From JBCCMQ01 sp039026235 (GTDB taxonomy: Bacteria > Pseudomonadota > Alphaproteobacteria > Rhodobacterales > Rhodobacteraceae), in assembly GCA_039026235.1 (NCBI GenBank), contig JBCCMQ010000009.1, positions 1 through 64,000 of the forward strand: a stretch of DNA of 64,000 bases, written 5' to 3'. Both the position numbers and the translations under genes were made by a program. The notes below the pieces were generated by a model. That model was not told the DNA's origin, searched no databases, and worked only from the letters and a program-made list of their open reading frames with translations. This document shows, piece by piece, positions 1 to 6,732 of the stretch (the first letter of the stretch is position 1; each line of letters begins with the position of its first letter).

Positions 1-125
1 TGGGCCGCTTCATCGGGAGCCAGCCAAATCACGTCACCGCCCCCCCAAGCGTTCCCAAGGTTTTCGGGCAGTGCCCGATCAAGGTTTCGCCGCATCGGAT
101 CCGATAAGAGCGTGACAGTTGGCAT
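1..125 (-). CDS. serB: Phosphoserine phosphatase, N-terminal fragment
   Basis: The reverse strand opens with ATG at 125 and stays open to the window edge, giving 41 residues that begin MPTVTLLSDPMRR and contain NAWGGGDVIWLAPDEAA. This resembles the N-terminal lead-in of rhodobacterial SerB, which precedes the HAD phosphatase core and removes phosphate from O-phosphoserine in the last step of serine synthesis. No catalytic HAD motif is inside the window, so the call rests on the N-terminal pattern and on the divergent serC-serA genes, which supply the two earlier steps. A ribosome-binding AGGAAA lies just before the start. Confidence 0.6.
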   Translation of the reverse strand, partial: MPTVTLLSDPMRRNLDRALPENLGNAWGGGDVIWLAPDEAA

Positions 126-145
126 GTGCGTTTCCTAGGTCGTCA

Positions 146-169
146 AATGCCCGCCCTCAAGCGGGCATT
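146..169. promoter_or_regulatory. Hairpin in the serB leader
   Basis: A 9-bp perfect inverted repeat (ATGCCCGC arms extended by one A-T pair, 6-nt loop) lies 20 bases upstream of the serB start. In serB mRNA it would fold immediately before the Shine-Dalgarno. It has no T tract in either direction, so it is more likely a leader structure than a terminator. Role unknown. Confidence 0.4.
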
Positions 170-278
170 CGCCGTGCGCACAGTCAGGTCGACATTTTCT
201 TAGGGACGGGATTGGATTCGTAGCGAAGATCGTGTAACCAGCGCCCACGCACCACTTTCAGATACAGGAGGGCGCGAC

Positions 279-347
279 ATGGCGAATATCGTTCAGACCG
301 TACCCTTCGGAATGGTGCGCGGCGGCGGCGTGGTGCGACTTAGCTAA
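279..347 (+). CDS. 22-aa candidate leader peptide
   Basis: A 22-codon reading frame starts at ATG 279, begins MANIVQTVPFGMV and ends GGGVVRLS. A strong Shine-Dalgarno (CAGGAGGG) sits 6 nt ahead of the start. The stop codon TAA abuts a terminator-like stem directly, which is the layout of a transcription-attenuation leader peptide. There is only one serine codon and it is the last one, so classical serine-starvation attenuation is possible but not obvious; glycine and valine codons are the ones that cluster. I do not recognise the peptide. The evidence is positional only. Confidence 0.5.
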   Translation: MANIVQTVPFGMVRGGGVVRLS

Positions 348-380
348 CCGCCTGCCCTGGCCGCTCTAGGCGGCTTTCCT
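348..380 (+). terminator. Candidate attenuator/terminator after the leader peptide
   Basis: The arms CCGCCT (348-353) and AGGCGG (368-373) pair around a 14-nt loop that can form a small inner GCC/GGC stem. They are followed by CTTTCCTT. The T tract is imperfect. The stem starts at the base after the leader-peptide stop, so a ribosome at the stop would cover its 5' arm. Confidence 0.45.
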
Positions 381-463
381 TCCAAACCAAACGTCCAGTT
401 ACAGAACGGTGCACTGCGCCAAATTCTGTCCGGACTCTTTTCAACAAAGGGACAGTGGCGAAG

Positions 464-712
464 ATGCCGCTGAATTATCAAATGACACCAGCACTTAAAA
501 ACAGCGAACAAGGTCCGATTACGGATGCGCTTGAAGACTTCATCCGCCGGCATGGCGTGCTGAATGTGATGGCTGCTGCGGCCATCTCCATGGTGCGGGG
601 CGGGCAGGTTCGTTCGGCCACGTCTGTCGACAGCCTGCCCGATCATCTGCTGAAGGATGTGGGTCTGCCCGAAAGGCAGGCGCCGCCGAACTTCTTCAAC
701 CACAGATTCTGA
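464..712 (+). CDS. Small DUF1127-like protein
   Basis: An 82-aa product if ATG 464 is used. An in-frame GTG at 455 is possible, but the AAGGGA motif at 447-452 is too close to it and correctly spaced for 464. The C-terminal part reads LPDHLLKDVGLPE, which resembles the short conserved motif of DUF1127 proteins (often written LxDxxLxDIGL). Some alphaproteobacterial members of that family are small RNA-binding or phosphate/stress-linked proteins. The middle MVRGGQVRS faintly echoes MVRGGGVVR in the leader peptide upstream, perhaps by chance. No membrane segment or signal peptide. The gene sits alone between the leader terminator and the serC leader. Function unknown. Confidence 0.55.
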   Translation: MPLNYQMTPALKNSEQGPITDALEDFIRRHGVLNVMAAAAISMVRGGQVRSATSVDSLPDHLLKDVGLPERQAPPNFFNHRF

Positions 713-715
713 GAA

Positions 716-835
716 ACGGTGTGCGTCAACCCGGCGCGCACCGACTTTCAGGTTGCACGAACCTTTGCGAAGGCGTAACCGCAGCGGTGGGACACCCCTC
801 CCCAACGAGGGGCATGTATCTGGAAGGGTATTCAG
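716..835 (+). ncRNA. Structured serC 5' leader, candidate serC RNA motif
   Basis: The 120 nt before serC contain three consecutive stems. They are GGTGTGCG with CGCGCACC near 719-744, AGGTT with AACCT near 749-764, and CCCCTC with GAGGGG near 795-812. The last ends just before the ribosome-binding GGAAGGG and the start codon. A cis-acting motif called serC is known upstream of serC in Alphaproteobacteria (Rfam family of that name). Position and general architecture fit, but I could not align the sequence to the covariance model. The final stem could control access to the Shine-Dalgarno. Confidence 0.5.
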
Positions 836-1990
836 ATGAGCACCACCGAACCGGCGACGCGGCCGGCAAATCCGCGTTTTTCATCCGGGCCTTGCGCCAA
901 ACCCCCGACATTCACGTTTGAAGGCTTGTCCGATGCCCCGCTGGGCCGGTCCCATCGTGCGGCCGTGGGAAAATCCAGGTTGAAGGCTGCGATTGAGGGC
1001 ACGCGCGAGATCCTTGGCATCCCGGCAGACTACCGCGTCGGGATCGTTCCCGCCTCGGACACCGGCGCGTTCGAGATGGCCATGTGGAACCTTCTGGGCG
1101 CTCGCCCCGTCGAGATGGTGGCCTGGGAAAGCTTCGGCGCGGGCTGGGTGACCGATGCGGTCAAGCAGTTGAAAATAGACGCAAATGTTCACACGGCCGA
1201 GTACGGGCAGATCGTGGATATGGGCGCTCTGAACTACGACAACGACGTCTGCTTTACGTGGAATGGCACGACTTCGGGTGTGCGGGTACCGAACGGGGAT
1301 GTAATTCCCGGTGATCGCCAGGGCCTGACGCTATGCGATGCCACATCTGCCGCGTTTGCGCAGGACCTGCCGTGGGACAGGCTGGATGCGACGACGTTCT
1401 CGTGGCAAAAGGTGCTTGGCGGTGAGGCGGCCCACGGTATGCTGATCCTGTCGCCACGGGCGGTGGCGCGGCTTGAAAACTACGCGCCAGACTGGCCGCT
1501 CCCGAAGATTTTCCGCCTGACCAAAGGCGGCCAACTGATCGAGGGCATCTTTGAGGGCGCCACAATCAATACGCCTTCGATGCTGGCGGTCGAAGACTAC
1601 CTGAATGCACTGGACTGGGCCCGTTCAGTCGGCGGTCTGAAAGGCCTGATTGCCCGCGCAGACGCGAATGCAAATGTGATCCACGATTTCGTGGATGCGC
1701 GTGACTGGATTGCCAATCTGGCCGAGGATCCGGAAACGCGTTCCAACACCTCGGTTTGCCTGAAATTTACCGACCCGCGGATCACCGACGGTGCCGGCTT
1801 TGCCAAGGCCATTGCCAAACGCCTTGAGAGCGAGCGTGTCGCGCTGGACGTGGGCGGCTACCGCGATGCACCCCCGGGTCTGCGCATCTGGTGCGGCGGG
1901 ACTGTTGAGACTGCCGATGTTGAAGCCCTGATGCCCTGGCTCGACTGGGCTTTCGAGGCAGAGATCGCCGCGCTGTCTCAAGCCGCCTGA
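836..1990 (+). CDS. serC: Phosphoserine aminotransferase
   Basis: 384 aa. This PLP enzyme converts 3-phosphohydroxypyruvate and glutamate to O-phosphoserine, the second step of serine synthesis. The N-terminus (NPRFSSGPCAKPP) and LGRSHRAAVGKSRL are typical of the alphaproteobacterial SerC subgroup. The Schiff-base lysine is K192 in TFSWQKVLGGEAAHG. The length is normal for this subgroup. The start is set by AAGGG a few bases upstream. The gene lies 76 bp ahead of serA on the same strand, so the two are probably co-transcribed and both governed by the structured leader. Confidence 0.95.
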   Translation: MSTTEPATRPANPRFSSGPCAKPPTFTFEGLSDAPLGRSHRAAVGKSRLKAAIEGTREILGIPADYRVGIVPASDTGAFEMAMWNLLGARPVEMVAWESFGAGWVTDAVKQLKIDANVHTAEYGQIVDMGALNYDNDVCFTWNGTTSGVRVPNGDVIPGDRQGLTLCDATSAAFAQDLPWDRLDATTFSWQKVLGGEAAHGMLILSPRAVARLENYAPDWPLPKIFRLTKGGQLIEGIFEGATINTPSMLAVEDYLNALDWARSVGGLKGLIARADANANVIHDFVDARDWIANLAEDPETRSNTSVCLKFTDPRITDGAGFAKAIAKRLESERVALDVGGYRDAPPGLRIWCGGTVETADVEALMPWLDWAFEAEIAALSQAA

Positions 1991-2066
1991 ACGCCAAATT
2001 CCGCCGAAAGCGCCCGGGCAGGCTCCACCGTTCCGCATACTTCGTACATCAAGAGGACGCCCCGAA

Positions 2067-3662
2067 ATGGCCCCCAAAGTACTCGTCTCTGACAAGCTGT
2101 CGCCCACCGCCGTGCAGATTTTCCGCGACCGCGGGATCGAGGTGGATTTCGAACCCGACCTCGGCAAGGACAAGGAGACGCTTCTGTCCGTCATAGACCA
2201 ATACGACGGTCTTGCGATCCGGTCCGCCACCAAGGTGACCGAGAAGATCCTCGGCCGCGCCGAGGCGCTGAAAGTCGTGGGCCGCGCCGGGATCGGTGTC
2301 GACAATGTCGATATACCCGCGGCGTCGAAGAAAGGCGTGATCGTGATGAACACGCCCTTCGGCAATTCGATCACCACCGCCGAGCACGCGATTGCGATGA
2401 TGTTCGCCGTTGCCCGTCAGATCCCCGAGGCCAGCACCTCGACCCACGCGGGCAAATGGGAAAAGTCACGCTTCATGGGGGTGGAGCTGACCGCCAAGAC
2501 GCTGGGGGTGATCGGCGCTGGAAATATCGGCGCCATCGTCTGCGAACGGGCGCTGGGGCTGAAGATGAAGGTGATCGCCTATGACCCGTTCCTGAGCGAA
2601 GAGCGCGCAAAGCAGATCGGCGTCACCAAGGTGGAATTGGACGAACTGCTGAGCCGGGCCGATTTTATCACCATGCACGTGCCGCTGACCGACAAGACCC
2701 GCAACATCCTGTCGGCCGAGGCCATCGCGAAGCTGAAGCCGGGCGTGCGGATCATCAACTGCGCGCGCGGCGGGCTGGTCGATGAGGCGGCGCTGGCCGA
2801 GGCGCTGAAATCAGGCGCGGTGGCCGGGGCGGCGTTCGATGTCTTTGCAGTGGAGCCCGCAACCGACAGCCCGCTATTTAACCTGCCCAATGTGGTGGTG
2901 ACGCCGCACCTGGGCGCCTCGACGACGGAGGCGCAGGAAAACGTGGCGTTGCAGGTGGCCGAGCAAATGTCGGATTATCTGCTGACCGGCGCTGTGCAGA
3001 ATGCCCTGAACATGCCGTCGGTCACCGCCGAAGAGGCGGCCGTAATGGGCCCCTGGCTGATGCTGGCCGGGCATCTGGGCGCCTTTATCGGGCAATTGAC
3101 CGATGAACCGGTCAAGGCGATCAACGTCCTCTACGACGGCAAGGTCGCCGAGATGAACCTCGACGCGCTGGGCTGCGGCGTGATCGCGGGAATCATGAAG
3201 GCCACGAACCCCGACGTGAACATGGTCTCGGCCCCGGTGATCGCGGCCGAACGGGGCGTCAAGGTCAGCCGGACGACGCAAGGAAAGTCGGGCGTGTTCG
3301 AGGCCTATATCAAGGTGACGGTGGTGACCGATCTGCGCGAGCGTTCCATTGCCGGCACGGTGTTCTCGGACGGCAAGCCGCGCTTCATTCAGATCAAGGG
3401 CATCAACATCGACGCCGAGATCGGGCAGCACATGCTTTACACCACCAACGAGGATGTGCCGGGGATCATCGGCGCGCTGGGTGTGACGATGGGCGAAAAC
3501 GGCGTCAACATCGCCAAGTTCACGCTGGGCCGGTCGGATCGGGGCAAGGACGCCATCGCGCTGCTTTACGTCGACAATCCGATTCCCGATGCGGTGCTAA
3601 GCAAGCTCTGGGATACGGGACTTTTCCAAAGTGTGCGGCCGCTGGAGTTTCAGGTCGCCTGA
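2067..3662 (+). CDS. serA: D-3-phosphoglycerate dehydrogenase
   Basis: 531 aa, the long three-domain form. It oxidises 3-phosphoglycerate with NAD to 3-phosphohydroxypyruvate, the committed step of serine synthesis. The substrate/nucleotide-binding core shows the Rossmann motif GVIGAGNIGAIVCERA and the catalytic stretch NCARGGLVDEAAL followed by VVTPHLGASTTEAQ. An allosteric substrate-binding domain follows (about 325-450), then a C-terminal ACT domain (about 455-531) with YTTNEDVPGIIGALG, where serine feedback usually acts. Translation starts at ATG 2067 after AGAGGACG. No clear T-tract terminator follows the stop. Confidence 0.97.
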   Translation: MAPKVLVSDKLSPTAVQIFRDRGIEVDFEPDLGKDKETLLSVIDQYDGLAIRSATKVTEKILGRAEALKVVGRAGIGVDNVDIPAASKKGVIVMNTPFGNSITTAEHAIAMMFAVARQIPEASTSTHAGKWEKSRFMGVELTAKTLGVIGAGNIGAIVCERALGLKMKVIAYDPFLSEERAKQIGVTKVELDELLSRADFITMHVPLTDKTRNILSAEAIAKLKPGVRIINCARGGLVDEAALAEALKSGAVAGAAFDVFAVEPATDSPLFNLPNVVVTPHLGASTTEAQENVALQVAEQMSDYLLTGAVQNALNMPSVTAEEAAVMGPWLMLAGHLGAFIGQLTDEPVKAINVLYDGKVAEMNLDALGCGVIAGIMKATNPDVNMVSAPVIAAERGVKVSRTTQGKSGVFEAYIKVTVVTDLRERSIAGTVFSDGKPRFIQIKGINIDAEIGQHMLYTTNEDVPGIIGALGVTMGENGVNIAKFTLGRSDRGKDAIALLYVDNPIPDAVLSKLWDTGLFQSVRPLEFQVA

Positions 3663-3752
3663 CCGGTCCTTTAGCCAAGGCTTCCGGTCCGGTGAAATTC
3701 AGAGTAGAGACATGTGGGGGCACGTTGCCCCTGCACGTTCCAGCGGTGCTTT

Positions 3753-4523
3753 ATGACATTTTATGCGATCGGCGATGTGCACGGTCAGCTTGAAAAGCTG
3801 ATCGACGTGCACACGAGAATTTCCATTGATCAACTGCGCCACGGCACGCAGAGCGCGCCGGTCGTCCATCTTGGAGACTATGTTGACCGTGGGCCGGACG
3901 TGCGCGCCACCCTCGATTATTTGGTTTCGAGGCAAGAACGCGAGCCGGAGGACATATTCATCCTCGGTAACCACGACCGGATGATGGAAGCCTTTCTGCA
4001 ACCGGTATGCAGGCCCGATCCGGCCCGGGAAGAACTGTTCTGGTTGGATCGCATGATCGGGGGCAGGTCATCGCTTGCATCCTATGGTGTCGATGTGTCA
4101 CGCATGCGCCGTGTCGGCAAAATACACCAAGAGGCCCGCGCCAAGGTGCCCGAGGCACATCTTTCGTTCCTGCGGCGGTTGCGCCCCTGTTTTGCGGCGC
4201 CCGGCCTGTATTTCTGCCATGCTGGCGTGCGGCCCGGCATCCCCTTGAGTCAGCAAAACGTGGATGATCTGGTGTGGATCCGCGATGCGTTTCTGTCCGA
4301 CACGCGCGACCACGGCGCCTTGATCATTCACGGACACACGCCTTTCGATCACGTGCGCCATTGCGGAAACCGGATCGGCGTGGACACGGGCGCCGGGTTT
4401 GGCGGCCCCTTGAGTGTGATCGTTTTGGATGGAGATCTGGTGTTTGAGTTGACGGACCAAGGCCGCGTGCTGCTGCCGCCGCCGCTGACGGCAGTGAAGG
4501 CTGGCGCGTCTCACGCCTTTTAG
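3753..4523 (+). CDS. PPP-family (bacteriophage-type) protein phosphatase
   Basis: 256 aa from ATG 3753; an in-frame GTG at 3714 would add 13 residues with no family resemblance. The metallophosphoesterase signatures are all present: GDVHGQ at residues 7-12, GDYVDRG, GNHD, and later a histidine in LIIHGHTPF. This is the pattern of lambda-phosphatase-like serine/threonine phosphatases, which use a two-metal (often Mn) centre. The substrate is unknown, and no partner kinase is adjacent. It follows serA by 90 bp but is functionally unrelated. Confidence 0.85.
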   Translation: MTFYAIGDVHGQLEKLIDVHTRISIDQLRHGTQSAPVVHLGDYVDRGPDVRATLDYLVSRQEREPEDIFILGNHDRMMEAFLQPVCRPDPAREELFWLDRMIGGRSSLASYGVDVSRMRRVGKIHQEARAKVPEAHLSFLRRLRPCFAAPGLYFCHAGVRPGIPLSQQNVDDLVWIRDAFLSDTRDHGALIIHGHTPFDHVRHCGNRIGVDTGAGFGGPLSVIVLDGDLVFELTDQGRVLLPPPLTAVKAGASHAF

Positions 4524-4615
4524 TCGTCATCGCGGTTGCCGCGTCTTTTCTGAAGCCAACGAAAACCAAAGAAGAAAACCGCAAATACGACAATCCAAAA
4601 GAAAAGATCCGACAT
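4520..4615 (-). CDS. 31-aa single-pass membrane protein
   Basis: ATG at 4615 on the reverse strand gives MSDLFFWIVVFAVFFFGF followed by RWLQKRRGNRDDD. This is one very hydrophobic segment (about residues 4-18) and then a positively charged tail ending in three aspartates. AGAAGGGA lies 8 nt before the start. The stop overlaps the convergent phosphatase gene by four bases. Charge distribution predicts the C-terminus inside. I do not recognise a family, and it is too short for normal gene calling. The clean start signal and the membrane-protein composition support it being real. Confidence 0.6.
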   Translation of the reverse strand: MSDLFFWIVVFAVFFFGFRWLQKRRGNRDDD

Positions 4616-4670
4616 CGTGGAAGTCCCTTCTACATCCGCGCCGTGTTTTTAGCGCGAGTGCCCGGGCAGG

Positions 4671-5012
4671 TCACGCAGCCTTGCTGGCACTTTCTCCCTT
4701 GGCGTCCCAACGCCGACGGGCTTCCGTCCAGCAAGGCACTGCTTCGGTCTCAAAGCCGATGGTCTTGCCCGTTGCTATGCCGTCAAACGCCCGCATCGCT
4801 TCAAGGTGCCTTGGCATGCAAAGGTAGGCACGCATGTGCGCCCGGTCTTCCCAGACCGACAATGTGTGGTGAACGCCCTTGATTGTGCGGGCACTGGCGT
4901 GTCGGCAGCCCGGCGCCCGTTGCGCCTCGGCCATAGCGGGGATGGCGAGGCGCCAGAAACGCGGGGCGTGCCAGAAGCCCTTTAGCCGAAGACCGGTTAT
5001 CGAGACGTACAT
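4671..5012 (-). CDS. Dimeric alpha/beta-barrel (ABM/DUF3291-like) protein
   Basis: 113 aa, starting MYVSITGLRLKGFWHAPRFWRLAIPAM after GAAGGATACAACC. The pattern of an N-terminal strand, then VHHTLSVWEDRAHMRAYL and a conserved aromatic C-terminus, fits small ferredoxin-like dimeric barrels such as antibiotic-biosynthesis-monooxygenase or DUF3291 proteins. No catalytic residues can be assigned with confidence. It lies downstream of the DinB-like gene on the same strand, with a 139-bp gap holding two GC-rich hairpins. Function unknown. Confidence 0.6.
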   Translation of the reverse strand: MYVSITGLRLKGFWHAPRFWRLAIPAMAEAQRAPGCRHASARTIKGVHHTLSVWEDRAHMRAYLCMPRHLEAMRAFDGIATGKTIGFETEAVPCWTEARRRWDAKGESASKAA

Positions 5013-5083
5013 GGTTGTATCCTTCGCCTGGCTGAGGAGAAGTTAGAGCCTCTAACATGCGGGTCAAGGGTAGCGGGCGCCGA

Positions 5084-5142
5084 GGGGGCGCTGCCCCCGC
5101 CGCCCCTGCGGGCGGCCCCCCGGAGTATTTCGTGACCAAAGA
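5084..5142. repeat. REP-like element, copy 1
   Basis: Two back-to-back GC-rich hairpins (GGGGGC/GCCCCC at 5084-5098; GCCGCCC/GGGCGGC at 5099-5116) are followed at 5122-5142 by GGAGTATTT, three bases, then GACCAAAGA. The 21-nt tail recurs at 30235-30255 with 19 of 21 identical bases. The element sits at the 3' side of the DinB-like gene. The pattern suggests a dispersed intergenic repeat, possibly also acting as a transcript end. Confidence 0.55.
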
Positions 5143-5151
5143 CGCGGGGGT

Positions 5152-5673
5152 TCAGGCGAAATAGGCTTTCGCGGTCTCTGCGCGCTCGTGATCGAGGTGG
5201 AAGTCGTCGAGCTGTGGCGGGGCGATGCCAGCGTCGGAGAGCTGCACATGGGCCTGACCGCGGTGGTGGATCTGGTGCTGAAAGAGGTGCAGGAGCAGGG
5301 CGTCGACACGTTCGTCCACATGCCCCTCGCGGCGTTCGGTTGCGCGCGTCGCCGTGAGAACTTCGGGAGTGAGTTTCTGGCAGAACATGGCGAGGCGCAT
5401 GTCCGCCTCTGCCTGGGCCGCGCCGAGCGTGGCCGGGTCAGCGATGTCGTCGCGTCGGAAGACGGACCGGCCAAGGCCGCCCGCCTCCAGCGCATCGATG
5501 TAGTAGAGATCGACCTCGTAGATGTGGTTCAGCGTGCGTTCGAGCGAGCCGAAAAAGCCCGGGCGCGGGGCCTGAAAGGTGGCGCTGTCCATGCCCTTCA
5601 GCGCGCCGTAGAGCGTCGTGTTGGCCCAGGCGTTGTTCAGCGCCATTGTCAGGTAGGGGTCGCGGTCGGGCAT
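5152..5673 (-). CDS. DinB-family (YfiT-like) putative metalloprotein
   Basis: 173 aa four-helix-bundle protein of the DinB/YfiT superfamily (not DNA polymerase IV). The expected metal-binding histidines appear in RTLNHIYEVD (about residue 50) and in LLLHLFQHQIHHRGQAHVQL (about 125-145). HQxHHRGQ is the family hallmark. Members include thiol-dependent transferases and stress-linked proteins; the substrate cannot be deduced here. The start ATG at 5673 follows GGAAGGTCCC. The stop lies 22 bp from the tdh stop on the same strand, so it may be the first gene of a short separate unit after the threonine operon. Confidence 0.85.
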   Translation of the reverse strand: MPDRDPYLTMALNNAWANTTLYGALKGMDSATFQAPRPGFFGSLERTLNHIYEVDLYYIDALEAGGLGRSVFRRDDIADPATLGAAQAEADMRLAMFCQKLTPEVLTATRATERREGHVDERVDALLLHLFQHQIHHRGQAHVQLSDAGIAPPQLDDFHLDHERAETAKAYFA

Positions 5674-5694
5674 GGGACCTTCCGGCTGGTGGGG

Positions 5695-6732
5695 TCAGCT
5701 CCAGTCCAGCACAACCTTGCCCGAGGCACCACCCCGCATCTCGTCGAACCCTTGCGTGAAGTCCTCCGCCGCAAAACGATGGGTGATGACGGCCGAGACG
5801 TCGAGGCCGTTTTCCAGCATGGCGATCATCTTGTACCAGGTCTCGAATATCTCGCGGCCGTAGACGCCCTTGATGGTGATCGCCTTGAAGACGATGCGCG
5901 ACCAGTCGACGGGGCTTTTGCCCGGCGGGATGCCCAGAAGCGCGATACGCCCGCCCATGACGAGGCCTTCGACCATCTGGTCGAGCGCGGCCTGATTGCC
6001 CGACATCTCCAGCCCGACGTCGAAGCCTTCCTTCATGCCAAGCCCGGCGATGACGTCGTTCAGGTCTTCCGTGGCCACGTTGACGGGGCGCACGTCGGTG
6101 ACGCGAGCCGCCAGCGCCAGCCGGTCGGGGTTGATGTCGGTGATCACCACATGGCGCGCGCCCGCGTGGCGGGCCACGGCGGCGGCCATGATGCCGATGG
6201 GACCGGCGCCGGTAACCAGCACGTCCTCGCCGATCAGATCGAACGACAGGGCTGTGTGGACCGCATTGCCCAGCGGGTCGAGGATGGCGCCGGTGTCGTC
6301 GTCGATGCCATCGGGCAGCGGGACCGCGTTGAAGGCGGGCAGGCAGAGGTATTCGGCGAAGGCGCCGGGTTCATTGACGCCGATGCCGCGGGTTTCGGGA
6401 TCGAGGTGGAACTTGCCCGCGCGAGACTGGCGCGATGTGTGGCCGATCAGGTGCCCCTCGCCGGAAACCCGCTGACCAAGCTTGAGGTCGTTCACCCGGC
6501 GGCCCAGATCCACGATTTCGCCTGCAAATTCATGACCGGTGATTAGCGGCACCGGGACCGTGCGTTGCGCCCAGTCGTCCCAATTCCAGATATGGACGTC
6601 GGTGCCACAGATGCCGGTTTTGCGGATGCGGATCAGGACGTCGTCGGGGCCGATCTCGGGCACAGGGCGGTTTTCCATCCAGAGACCGGGTTCCGCCTTG
6701 GATTTGACGAGGGCGCGCATGGTGTTGGTCAT
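5695..6732 (-). CDS. tdh: L-threonine 3-dehydrogenase
   Basis: 345 aa from ATG 6732, whose ATGA overlaps the upstream stop; an in-frame ATG at 6747 is less likely. This medium-chain Zn dehydrogenase oxidises L-threonine with NAD to 2-amino-3-ketobutyrate, the substrate of Kbl encoded in the same operon. Catalytic zinc ligands are C42 in RKTGICGTDVHIWNWDDW and H67-E68 in GHEFAGE. The NAD fold is marked by VTGAGPIGIMAAAVA. Oddly, the region that carries four structural-zinc cysteines in E. coli Tdh reads GHTSRQSRAGKFHLD here and has none, so this is the structural-zinc-free branch of the family. Confidence 0.93.
   Translation of the reverse strand: MTNTMRALVKSKAEPGLWMENRPVPEIGPDDVLIRIRKTGICGTDVHIWNWDDWAQRTVPVPLITGHEFAGEIVDLGRRVNDLKLGQRVSGEGHLIGHTSRQSRAGKFHLDPETRGIGVNEPGAFAEYLCLPAFNAVPLPDGIDDDTGAILDPLGNAVHTALSFDLIGEDVLVTGAGPIGIMAAAVARHAGARHVVITDINPDRLALAARVTDVRPVNVATEDLNDVIAGLGMKEGFDVGLEMSGNQAALDQMVEGLVMGGRIALLGIPPGKSPVDWSRIVFKAITIKGVYGREIFETWYKMIAMLENGLDVSAVITHRFAAEDFTQGFDEMRGGASGKVVLDWS

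Noticed and set aside
5188..6546. 452-codon forward open frame
   Set aside because: It is antisense to the DinB-like and tdh genes, which have clear catalytic motifs; its composition (H, V, D, G rich) is typical of a shadow frame.
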